Positions 52,991 to 64,000 of a stretch of 64,000 bases of DNA are shown here, one piece after another. The notes below the pieces were generated by a model. The model had not been told where the DNA came from and ran no database searches. It was given only the letters and a program-made list of their open reading frames with translations. Each line of letters begins with the position of its first letter. Position 1 is the stretch's first letter. The translations under genes and the position numbers were made by a program. The stretch is from Dysidea avara (lineage: Eukaryota > Porifera > Demospongiae > Dictyoceratida > Dysideidae): contig NC_089281.1 in assembly GCF_963678975.1 (NCBI RefSeq), positions 26,516,765-26,580,764 on the forward strand. The letters are read 5' to 3'.

Positions 52991-53693
52991 GTGCGTGTGT
53001 CTGTGTGTGCTCACCAACCTGGTAATTGCTATAACTTCAATTCTCAGTGATGCTTGGTTGTTGTCACTGTTGTTGTTTTCTTGAGAAAGAAACTTTGCAT
53101 GTCTCGTATTAAACTTTGTGCACCCACACATTTGCTTGTACAGCACTCCTGTGGGGGCCCTATCGTGTACATGAATGCTTATACTGTAGCACCTGATTAG
53201 TGCACAGGGGTATCCCAGTGCTGGTACCTGGGCCAGTAGGTGTGACCACACATACAGCAACCCAAATTATTTTTGGTTTTGCCTGCATGTTTTAGTGTAG
53301 TCTGTTTATGTGTGTTAGATGTGACAATGTGAGTAGTGAAGGGTAAATGATGTGGCTGTGAAGTTTTTATGTGTACTACGGCACAGTAGTTGTTACTGGC
53401 AAGGTAACTACCATATAGTGTTGCATATAATACCATCAATTTCACCAAATTATCAGTGTGGGTGTTGCTATAGTAACTGTTGAATACTCATTCAAATAAG
53501 TATGTACATCTTTATTTAGTAGTGCAGTCCCCTGCGTACGATGACTACTCCAGGTAAACAAACAAGGTGTGTTAAATCATGGTGTTTGGATGCCTTTACT
53601 TCTATGTATACAGTTGTCCAAGTAAAGTGACAAGAGGTTGTCTCGGTCAAGAATCCCAAAGAGTTTGTTCAGTTGGTGAGCCATTGACTGGAT

Positions 53694-53930
53694 ATGTGAC
53701 CAAGTCTGACAAAACCAGGCTTATAGCCCAAAAAATGCATAATACTTAATTTTCTTTATAAGTTATAACAATTCTGTAAAGTTCCCACACAAGTGGTCGA
53801 AATGTTAATTTGTTATCATGTTCGGCGAGAAAGTTATTATTATATATATGTCAGACTTTTGAAAAGTGATCAAAATTTGACAGGTTATAAGCCTGGTTTT
53901 GTCAGACCTGATCACATTATATTGTACATT
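53694..53930. mobile_element. foldback element (left arm)
   Basis: gtgaccaagtctgacaaaac/caggcttatag pairs with ctataagcctggttttgtca/gacctgatcac. The core carries ggtcgaaatgttaatttgtt. The same element lies in the right arm at about 59790-60010. Confidence 0.7.
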
Positions 53931-54919
53931 AGATGTGATCATTAATACCTACCATTGAAAGTGATTTGTTACTATTCAATGTGATCAAAAATTTCTTTGA
54001 TGTTCTTGCTAAAATAAAGTTTCATTGAAAGTAGCTAGCAGGCTTAACACTTGTTATACTGATTCCTTAAAATGTGTTAAATCATACGTCAAACATTTAC
54101 AGGGCACCTTAGATTTCTAGTAATATGGTATTCTGAACTTTTGTGTCACATCATGTGAGGTTGAGGCAGCAAGTTGATGTACGCATGTGGTACTGACCTT
54201 ATGTAGCACTGACAACTTTCTTAATTGTTTATTATTATTGTAATGCCTGCCAATCTTGGGTCGTATAGAGAGTTTGCCTTATGCACACTGTAGCTTCAGT
54301 CACACTCTAATGGTGTAGTGGAAGTGCGACTTACCTGTATGTACCCCAATAGTACGTGGTATCTTACTATATGCCAGTTGTATGTGTGCCATAGAGAAGG
54401 CTACTAACAGGATTGTGAAAGTGTGGCTTGGAGAAAAGTCTCCTGCATGTGTACATGAGTTACTTACGTACTTTGTAACGATTGTGTGCCATTTTCATGT
54501 GTATTTTTTGAGTGTGTCCCCTGCATGCATTGTCTGAAACATAAGATTATTAGTTAGACGTCTTGAAATTGGTATCTGTACATTAAGAATTAGTCGGTCC
54601 AAATGAATTTGTACAATACACTAGTGAACAAGAAGTCTGCTAGCATGGAGTGTACCATCATAAAGAAGTCTGGCTTACCAGTTGTTAGCCTGAGTTTGTA
54701 ATGAAAGTGGCTAACAAGTTATAAGCCTTATTTCACCACATAGCTGTATTTTGAGACACCAATTGCAATGTATCAAAAATTCATAATAATCATGCATGGT
54801 AAGTACATACTGGAAATGTTTTTAGCAGCTGTCATGGCAACAGTTGCTAAGCAATTGTTGGCAGGGATTACCAAATTTATGAAGTTTGCTTTTTTTTGCC
54901 CTTACAGTTAATTGTGGTC

Positions 54920-55128
54920 ATGTCACAAACTGAAGACTTGCAAGGAGAGATCGATGCAATTATTAGGTAAGCTGATGCAAATAATTGCGTATGTAGACTT
55001 TAGCCTATTGTCATTGTATATTGTATAGGAGGAGAATAGCATACTCAGTTTCAAGTACCATCCGAGTTCTAAAGAAAATTGAAAAATATATCATTATACA
55101 GTACTGTTACTGTCATTGTACTGTATGA
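54920..55128 (+). CDS. possible two-exon coding start in the left arm
   Basis: After a pyrimidine-rich acceptor (ttttgcccttacag, ending 54906) an ATG opens MSQTEDLQGEIDAIIR. A clean donor (gtaagc, 54967) and acceptor (gtatag, 55028) keep the frame into RRIAYSVSSTIRVLKKIEKY, stopping at 55126-55128. The right arm has the same first exon, but the second exon there has a one-base loss and a different end. No domain recognised. It may be the 5' end of a duplicated gene or chance. Confidence 0.3.
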
Positions 55129-55142
55129 CTGTAGTACTTTTT

Positions 55143-58100
55143 TACTATTATATTATACACGAATCAATGTCACATCCCATGCACCTACCCCAGATTGGGC
55201 AACGGGTAGGAATTTGCAAGGATTAACTCATCCCCAGGGTAGGGGCATTTGCAACACTAATCACCATATTGTTAATGATTCCCGAGATAAATAATACGAA
55301 GTAATAGAGATTTAGAACTCGAAGTTGTCCCCAGGGTCTCGGTGAGTAAATTTCCTTTGCAATTCCCTTACCTGGGGTAGGTAGGGAATAACATTGATAA
55401 GTACATTATTGTACAGTTGGTGGCTCAATATTTTATATTCATACTTATTTTTATCATGTCACTACAGCAGAAAATGCATGTGCCAGTATGTGTGTAGTCT
55501 TCAGTCTTTCATCAGCTCATACACTTGTATTTATTATAATGTGACACCTACCCAATCGTAACTCATATTACTATGTACTTAATTTGCATGGCAGTATTTC
55601 TGCCTTAGCGGGAGGCATACACAATAAACACTGTAATGCAGTATTTCAGATAGAATAAGCAGAATTTCACAGTATCTTCCCACAAATAAAAAAGTTTGCA
55701 GTTAAATTCATATATAGAAGAACCAATCCCAGTATAAGAATTTATAATTATCATAATGATTGTTCTGGTATTGGGCTCTGGCCATGGGTTGAATTTTCAA
55801 ACAACAATATTAATTTTATGTAAAATTGTGTAATGCATATGTGACCGGATTTGCGAAGAGGGGTCTTCCACACACATCCATTTCTATGAACTTGGAAGCC
55901 CATAGCTCAGTGTTCAAGGAAGGTACAAACTTGCAATTTTCTACATCTATTAACTGAAGTTGGTACTCACTACTCTTCAAATTTCAAGGCAATGACTTTT
56001 TCCAATCTGAAGTTATGAATAGCCGAAGTTCACAAATTGGATGTGTGTGGAAGACCCCTTTTCGCAAATCCGGTCAATTTTTCTTCTTTTTTTGATGTTC
56101 AGCTGTATTATTGTACATGTACAGCATGTGTACATGATAATTGAAGGTATATAGTGGGCTGATTTTGCTGGCAATTCCATAAATCATAATGGGTAAATTT
56201 TAAATCATAATAGACTGAATGAAGCCTATTGGTTTCGTGTTAATGGATTATAATGTGAAATTTCAAATACAAATTGTGCACTTATAACTTGACATGTACA
56301 ATATTTATCCACTGCAGTGATACAGAATATAGATTATCTAACTAATGGGGTAATATCGGCCGGATTACTTTGTTATCAGTGAAACAGTCAATTATATTCC
56401 AATAGAACAATCACTAGCTAGCTAGCTACCATCCATTATGTCTCTTGTACACAGTATGATAAACTTAGTAATACAACTTACCATGCAATGCAATGTGTGT
56501 TTTGTACATGTGCTAGTATGCGTGTTAATTTTAATGTACCACATGAACACTGCAGCTGTTTAATAAAAAAAGTTGAGCAAGTATTGACAACATACAGTAT
56601 AGATAATTATCACACAATAATCAAACATAATAAATTCAAAAATTAGATAGGAATCATAATGGTCACTCCCTAGCCAACAAAAAGGATGCGGACGGGCGGA
56701 TGATCAGGACTATAGAATCTTACATATACACCAGTAATATAATATACTGTGATAACACACTGTATAGTATTATTATTTGCTCAATTTATCTTGATTTTAT
56801 TAACCAACATTCTTATAGTCACATACTTATGCTTCTGCAAAATGCACTAGGAAAATTGTTGATGGCTAGTTATACTGCTTTAAAAGAACTGAGCACAACA
56901 ATGTATAGCTAAGCACTATATTATAGGAATTAAAGGTCTGCTGATGTACGTATTGTATATAGCTATAACATGTTTTTACTTTCCAAGTGTAATGTCTCAT
57001 TAGCTACGTATATGCTAGGAAAGTATCTAAGTCTTCAAATGGTCCAAAATGGCATTAAACTATTACGTACACACCAGAAAGTCTCCATTCAAATGTGAAG
57101 TCTTAGCCCACTATCTGTTTCCAGCCTCCTTTTCAGTGAACCTAGAGAAAAGTAACTGTCAAAGTTTAATCATTGAGTGCTCCAGGCTATAGTATTTTTC
57201 AGTTATCATGTGGGAAGTTAATGTTTAAACTAAGGATTGCCACTTGTCAGTGTAGGACTATACAGTTATTTAGTCATGGAAAAGTTGAAATTTGAGCTCA
57301 TCGAATGTTACCAGCTTTCAAATCAGTGTACCTGTGTTCAGTGATAAGGAAGTTGAAATTTAGAAAAGTTACTAGATTAATCATTAGAGGACTACGTACA
57401 TCTGAATTGTTAGGAAATTGAAGCTATCTGATGTTATAGTTAATGCTACATATTGAAATTACTTTGGTTACTGGTAACAGAAACATTAATAATAGGACAA
57501 AACTACAGGGTGTATAGTCAGAAACATAACGTTTTAGTAGTGCGGCATAATTATACCTAATATTAGAGTTAAGGGTAGAGTGACCGTCCTATCAGAGTAT
57601 CTCAATATTTTGCAGTGTTAAAAAAATTTGTGTCCTTGGTTTTCACATGCATTTAAGTACCTGTAAATAGTCCTCATAAACTGGGATTCCAGGTTTTCCA
57701 TACAGGCGGGTGACCAGAAACTAAAGTTTGACATGAAGTGGCCTTAAGGAAACTGCAAGGCAGAAGTTAGAACCAAAAGTTAAGTTAGCACTATGTATTA
57801 TATTGAGGAATTTTTTAATTTTGTTAACTGTATTGTAGTAATATTCAAATTCATTGCAGGTATATTGTATATACTAGTCATGATCAAAATTTCAGATGCT
57901 CACCTGAGTCACCTTATAAGCTGGTGGCTGTATTAGGCTAGATGATGTAGATTATTTTTCACAGAGGATTATGCATTTGGCTCATGGGTGGCACAATTTC
58001 AGCAGATGGTGACCTGATCAGACAGACTTCACTGTGTGTACTATTACAATAGATTATGGATAACTAGTTTTAAGCCCATTGTAGAGCCAAGCAGCTGCAG

Positions 58101-58465
58101 TTTAACATTTTAGAATCCATGTGAGTTTTTTAGCTGCTTCCGTGTGTATAATGAAGAAATTGAAGTTGAGACTGAAGTGTTAATGTAGACCTTATATTGT
58201 ATGTAGACCTGTATGCATACATGTAGACCTTTTATTTTTAGAAACAAACCATTTGGCTTGTGACCAAAATTAATGCGAATCACGACATCCGTAGATCCAA
58301 TAACATGCAATATGATTAACACCAAGTTAAATATTATAAATGATGTATAGTAGGCTAGGTAATTATATGGTTAACAGCAGTGTTGAGAATCTTGCTTAGC
58401 TTACGTGTACAACACTATACAACTTTATTGAGTTTCAGATTCCTTACAACTATTTTAACATACAG
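55143..58465. other. spacer between the inverted-repeat arms, no gene seen
   Basis: 3.3 kb, AT-rich, without recognisable exons. It contains a relic of the gcacctaccccag/ctggggtaggtag repeat at 55170-55410, the foldback at 55842-56076, an (agct)n patch near 56415 and copies of the dispersed ctaatagaacagtca-type motif near 56400 and 57585. Confidence 0.6.
55842..56076. mobile_element. 235-base foldback MITE
   Basis: tgaccggatttgcgaagagg/ggtcttccacacacatcca pairs with tggatgtgtgtggaagaccc/cttttcgcaaatccggtca, arms of about 40 bases with one or two mismatches. It is similar in style to the tgtgacccgctg element at 6239. Confidence 0.8.
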
Positions 58466-60474
58466 TACATGAAAAAGTACTACAGTCATACAGTACAATG
58501 ACAGTAACAGTACTGTATAATGAAACATTTTTCAAATTTCTTAGAATTCGGATGGTACTTGAAACTGAGTATGCTATTCTCCTCCTATACAATATACAAT
58601 GACGATAAGCTAAAGTCTACATACGCAATTATTTGTATCAGCTTACCTAATAATTGCATCGATCTCTCCTTGCAAGTCTTCAGTTTGTGACATGACCACA
58701 ATTAACTGTAAGGGGAAAAAAAAAAAGCAAAATTCATAAATTTGGTAATCCCTGCCAACAATTGCTTAGCAACTGTTGCCATGACAGTTGCTAAAAAACA
58801 TTTCCAGTATGTACTTATCATGCATGATTATTATGAATTTTTGATATATTGCAATTGGTGTCTCAAAATACAGCTATGTGGTGAAATAAGGCTTATAACT
58901 TGTTAGCCACTTTCATTACAAACTCAGGCTAACAACTGGTAAGCCAGACTTCTTTATGATGGTACACTCCATGCTAGCAGACTTCTTGTTCACAAGTGTA
59001 TTGTACAAATCCAATTCTTAATGTACGGATACCAATTTCAAGACATCTAACTAATAATCTTATGTTTCAAACAATGCATGCAGGGGACACACTCAAAAAA
59101 ATACACATGAAAATGGCACACAATCGTTACAAAGTACGTAAGTAACTCATGTACACATGCAGGAGACTTTTCTCCAAGCCACACTTTCACAATCCTGTTA
59201 GTAGCCTTCTCTATGGCACACATGCAACTGGCATATAGTAAGATAGCACATACGCACACAATTACCCAAACACACTGTGACACTACCAAAAAGCTACCAT
59301 TACAATCCCCTTAACGTATGTAAGCCAATACTCCAACAGTAAAATACCACGTACTATTGGGGTACATACAGGTAAGTCACACTTCAACTACCATCATTAG
59401 AGTGTGACTGAAGCTACAGTGTGCATAAGGCAAACTTTCTATACGACCCAAGATTGGCAGGGATTACAATAATAATATAATACGCAACTGAAAGTTGTCA
59501 GTGCTACATAAGGTCAGTACCACATGCGTACATCAACATGCAGCCTCAACCTCACATGATGTGACACAAAAGTTCAGAATACCATATTACTAGAAATCTA
59601 AGGTGCCCTGTAAATGTTTGACGTATGATTTAACACATTTTAAGGAATCAGTATAACAAGTGTTAAGCCTGCTAGCTACTTTCAATGAAACATGATTTTA
59701 GCAAGAACATCAAAGAAATTTTTGATCACATTGAATAGTAACAAATCACTTTCAATGGTAGGTATTAATGATCACATCTAATGTACAATATAATGTGATC
59801 ACCCAGGCTTATATAGCCTGTCAAATTTTGACCACTTTTCAAAAGTCTAACATATGTATAATAATAACTTTCTCGCCGAACATGATAACAAATTAACATT
59901 TCGACCACTTGTGTGGGAACTTTACAGAATTGTTATAACTTATAAAGAAAATTAAGTATTATGCATTTTTTGGGCTATAAGCCTGGTTTTGTCAGACTTG
60001 GTCACATATCCAGTCAATGGCTCACCAACTGAACAAACTCTTTGGGATTCTTGACCGAGACAACCTCTTGTCACTTTACTTGGACAACTGTATACATAGA
60101 AGTAAAGGCATCCAAACACCATGATTTAACACACCTTGTTTGTTTACCTGGAGTAGTCATCGTACCTAAATAAAGATGTACATACTTATTTGAATGAGTA
60201 TTCAACAGTTACTATAGCAACACCCACACTGATAATTTGGTGAAATTGATGGTATTATATGCAACACTATATGGTAGTTACCTTGCCAGTAACAACTACT
60301 GTGCCGTAGTACACATAAAAATTTCACAGCCACATCATTTACCCTTCACTACTCACATTGTCACATACTAACACACATAAACAGACTACACTAAAACATG
60401 CAGGCAAAACCAAAAATAATTTGGGTTGCTGTATGTGTGGTCACACCTACTGGCCCAGGTACCAGCACTGGGAT

Positions 60475-60885
60475 TAGAGCTGAGCGATAGTGGCAATCAA
60501 TCGATTATCGTGATAGCTATTAACAATCGTGATCTTGATAGTATACTATCGTGCTATCATGATTACTTATTCATATCTGTGCTTAGTCAAAAATATGGAT
60601 AACAAAAGCAAACATGATAGTGTTGAACTTCAGAAAACTGTATAAGACTGGTAGCTTGAACGTGGACAACAAAGATAACAATTGTAATACTGACACATAA
60701 CATTTATTAGTGGAGTGTTAGAAAAGCAGATAAGTGGTGTGTACATAATTGGAGTATTCATGTGCTGTATACGTGAAGTTGAGTGTCTTTAATAACTGCT
60801 AATAACTATCGTGATACTACCGTTATCCTGATATAAAAGTTACTATCAATCGTGATAGTGATAGTTGTACTATCGCTCAGCTCTA
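60475..60885. mobile_element. 411-base hAT-like MITE, right arm only
   Basis: Ends TAGAGCTGAGCGATAGTG and ...CTATCGCTCAGCTCTA; ACTGGGAT duplicated on both sides (60467-60474, 60886-60893). The left arm near 53210 has the undisturbed site (atcccagtgctgg). The interior is built of atcgtgatag-type repeats and is non-coding. Confidence 0.93.
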
Positions 60886-61060
60886 ACTGGGATACCCCTG
60901 TGCACTACTCAGGTGCTACAGTATAAGCATTCATGTACACGATAGGGCCCCCACAGGAGTGCTTTACAAACAAATGTGTGGGTACACAAAGTTCCACTAT
61001 TATACGAGACATGCAAAGTTTCTTTCTCAAGAAAACAACAACAATGACAACAACCAAGCA

Positions 61061-61254
61061 CCGGGAGGATTTGTCTGCACTGACTCATAGTGCCTGAGTA
61101 GTGTACAAGTGTCCCAGTGCTGGATAACTGGATAGGTATGACTGTGCTAGCACAGTAGGCGAAGGATCTGTGTGTGTGTGTGTGTTTGTATGTGTGTCTG
61201 TGTCTGTGTCTACTCACCAACCTGGTAATTGCTATAACTTCAATTCTCAGTGAG
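61061..61254. repeat. micro-inverted segment of the right arm
   Basis: The flanks caaccaagca and caggacaagtaagtaaccca match the left arm in arm orientation. The 194 bases between them match left-arm 52881-53050 in the opposite orientation (gaggatttgtctgcactga ... caattctcagtga). The size difference is mostly a longer GT tract. Confidence 0.85.
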
Positions 61255-61279
61255 GCAGGACAAGTAAGTAACCCACAGG

Positions 61280-61355
61280 AGATACATGCACACCCACACA
61301 CATACACCCGTGTACACACACACACCCACACACACGCACTTGTACACATGCATGT

Positions 61356-61395
<40 letters not shown>

Positions 61396-61600
61396 ATACA
61401 CACACACGTGTACACACATACATGTTCACACACCCACACACATACACCCGTGTACACACACACACCCACACACACGCACTTGTACACATGCATGTGTACA
61501 CACACACACACACACACACACACACGTACATACACACACACACACACACACGTACATACACACACACACACACACACACACATACATACACACGCACACA
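61280..61600 (+). repeat. compound (CA)n array, right arm
   Basis: CA tract with two near-identical blocks of about 155 bases (cacccacacacatacacccg ... acttgtacacatgcatgtgt at 61291 and again at 61431), so a higher-order duplication has occurred in this arm. Confidence 0.9.
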
Positions 61601-62419
61601 GAGTACAAATATATACATGTATACTTGACATAAACAATGGGAGTTTAGAGGGACTAAGTTGCCAAAACTTTTTTTGCCTATTAGCTACAATATGTTCAAT
61701 AATGATTATACGAAATTAGTCAAACTTTATTTGCTAAACTTGTGTGCATGTAAGTTCTGGGTAATTCTTGGTGGGTTTGAAGAGCTTATTCACGCTTAAA
61801 GCAAGTAAGGTTCCTTTGTCTCTGCCCACCGGAATACTGGGGATGCACTGCTCAGATGCCAGCATCAAGGGTAGGACTGGTAATAAGTAGGACGCTATGT
61901 ATAACATGTCACATAGGTGAAGACACGCATGGGTATTAACCCACTAAGTTAGCGACATAACATACAGTAACAGTTGGAATTTACTGCTGCAGTTAATGCC
62001 AGGTCCCACTAATACAGCTGGGTAGGTATGCACAATAATTTTTTTGTTCAAACAAGCAAGAAATTGGGTACAAGCACATAACGTTACATTATTTGCCAAA
62101 GTGCCTACACAAGGCGTTGGTGAACAATTGTGAAGATTCAGTGAAAAAGGGATGTCCAGCTGTTAAGTGATCATATGACAATATACGGCCACATAAACAC
62201 ACACTAAATAATTATATGCACTTTTACCTTTCACATGATCCATTGATCCATGATTCACCAGTCCATGATCTGCTAATACAGCACTTCTTTTCCTACAGAT
62301 GTAGGTGTAACAAACACAGATTAGATTAGCAGCTTTGAAGTGTGCAGCCGGATGCACAATATGGATATAAAGTACACACTTCCGTTTGACCTCACCAATA
62401 CAAAGTACAGCAATAAAAT

Positions 62420-62537
<118 letters not shown>

Positions 62538-63132
62538 ATTGCATGCATGCGCGCGTGTGTGCGTTTGATACATATATCATTACATATGTACACAAAATGG
62601 CCATGGAAGAGGTTACAAAAAATTAAGATTCTATAGCTATGTAGAAGACTGCAGTAACCTGCATTGCAAAACTGTTGAAAACATTTCTGTGTGGAAAACA
62701 CACATACACACAGACTTTCAAGAGAGCACAACAAGATAGTACAACTGTTACTATAGTACAGCACACATGTAAGCCATCAATCTGTGCAAAAACAAGTCCA
62801 TGCTTTCTGCTATGGAATACCAATTCTAGACACATAAGTAGTCATGGATACTAAACATATAAGGAAGCAAAGGGTACATATCACTTGCCACTAATGTTAA
62901 ACACTATAAAAACCACCCCAAGTGTAATATAAAAGGTATGGTCAAGCATACCTCACAAACATTTCTGCTTCTTTTGAGGTTCTGAGGCTGCAATTTTTCC
63001 ATATGCTACTGTGTGATTGACTTGGGATCAGTCTAGTGTAAGCCTTTTTACAGATAACTCAAACATCCCTCTTTAAAGGTAGGGACGTAGTGGGGTTTCA
63101 ACAAGCTTCTTTGTCCCAGCACTGGGAAATTT

Positions 63133-63366
63133 TAGCGATGCACCAATTAATTGGTAAATAATCAGAAATCAGTTTATCAGCCAAATTTCAGCAATATCAG
63201 TAACAGTAATTATTAGCAGATTACTTAGTTGATTAACTTTACTGCCACTGTTTTCATCAAAAATAAAATAACAAAAATGTATGAAATTTTGGCAAACATC
63301 GGATCGGTATCGGCCACTGATTTCAATATCGGCTAATGGGATAAATCTCTTATTGGCACATCACTA
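63133..63366. mobile_element. 234-base hAT-type MITE (right arm copy)
   Basis: Same element and same 8-base duplication (GGAAATTT on this strand) as 50356-50589, at the mirrored position. It is shared by both arms. Confidence 0.85.
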
Positions 63367-64000
63367 GGAAATTTGACACTAGAGTTTGTTAAATCCCCTG
63401 CCCCACCCTACTCCAAGGTGGGGAGGTGGACACTGATAGGTGCATAACACATGACAGGTACATTGCTCTCAACAATGAAAAAAGAAAGCCTACACTTCAA
63501 GTATCAACTAGCTATAAGCCATACCCTATTTATCTGCTAATGTGGAAGCCAACCTCAGTGGTAGCAGATATACCTGTGCCACTACTAGCTGCAGACTGAT
63601 GAAGCAACTCTTAATTGTCTGTACCCAAAGTTCAGAAGTTACAACCATAGATTCATGTTCCAACACAACACAAGCGGGGAAATGGGAGTGCTTCTTAATT
63701 TTCATCAGTCTAGTAAATGATCTAGTCACCATAGACCAGCTCACTGAAAGGCATAAACTTGCATGGGTAGGATGGAGGCTAGGAGCTATACCCATGAAAG
63801 CTGGACCGTACGTACCAAGGTACGTACCCCTCATTCCCTTTATAATGAGAATTCACCTTCACTCAGCTTCTGGTCTGGTTCAGCAACTGAACAATCACTG
63901 TCATAGTCACCCTGACTCACTTCTCCACAATCACTACCACATACTGTTCACCCGGTCATCACGAAAACATTTGAACTGATCAGTATCCGCTAGAGAATCC

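Larger units (their letters stand above)
49722..55142 (+). repeat. large inverted repeat, left arm
   Basis: About 5.4 kb matching 58466-64000 in reverse complement. In the outer part the coordinate sum of paired bases is constant (113722): ggattctctagcggatact at 49722 pairs with the window's last bases. The outer open frames, 145 codons at 49743-50180 (-) and 102 at 49888-50196 (+), are residue-for-residue the same in the other arm. Neither is recognisable, and both overlap the same DNA, so they are not called as genes. The arm holds MITEs, GT tracts and a possible two-exon coding start. Confidence 0.95.

Noticed and set aside
58110-59289. 71- and 80-codon minus-strand frames near the inner right arm
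   Set aside because: No domain, and the counterpart in the left arm is not preserved as a frame.

Overview
The window is animal nuclear DNA. It is AT-rich, its genes are split by GT-AG introns (many only 45-55 bases long), and transposons and microsatellites fill most of the rest. The conserved genes (WDR91, LETM1, a deltex-type RING-DTC ligase, KH/macrodomain fragments) are metazoan. Very short introns, kinase relics with coiled-coil tails and a high load of foldback elements suggest a non-bilaterian animal, most likely a demosponge. That placement is inference.

Layout. 1-10080 is the gene-dense part: WDR91 (+, first codons outside the window) and LETM1 (-) converge at about 4.3-4.7 kb. LETM1 shares a 188-base divergent promoter with a decayed protein-kinase gene (10080-11707). 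11.7-18.1 kb is foldback elements and two copies of a composite repeat. 18099-21177 is a complete IS630/Tc1-mariner-type transposon with perfect inverted repeats, TA target duplication and a multi-exon transposase. 21.4-30.7 kb holds a broken macrodomain gene (-) head to head with KH-like coding sequence (+). After about 6.4 kb of repeats, an intact RING-DTC exon pair of DTX3/DTX3L type follows on the + strand. In vertebrates PARP9 and DTX3L are also head to head, so this arrangement is worth attention.

30.7-49.7 kb has no host gene I can support. It holds a degraded reverse transcriptase relic, a LINE with an internal 260-base tandem duplication, and terminal-inverted-repeat elements nested in one another. 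It also holds a LINE ORF1 (PHD finger) split by a 4.2-kb element that itself contains an antisense LINE.

49.7-64.0 kb is a very large imperfect inverted repeat: arms of about 5.4 and 5.5 kb around a 3.3-kb spacer, the right arm running off the window end. The outer parts look identical and the inner parts diverge. The arms differ by a 411-base hAT-like insertion with an 8-base target duplication and an intact empty site in the other arm, by a small inversion and by microsatellite lengths.

The functional genes are endolysosomal trafficking (WDR91), mitochondrial inner-membrane cation homeostasis (LETM1) and ubiquitin/ADP-ribose signalling (deltex type). They do not form a pathway together. 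All coordinates and splice sites were read by eye; no alignment or database search was run.
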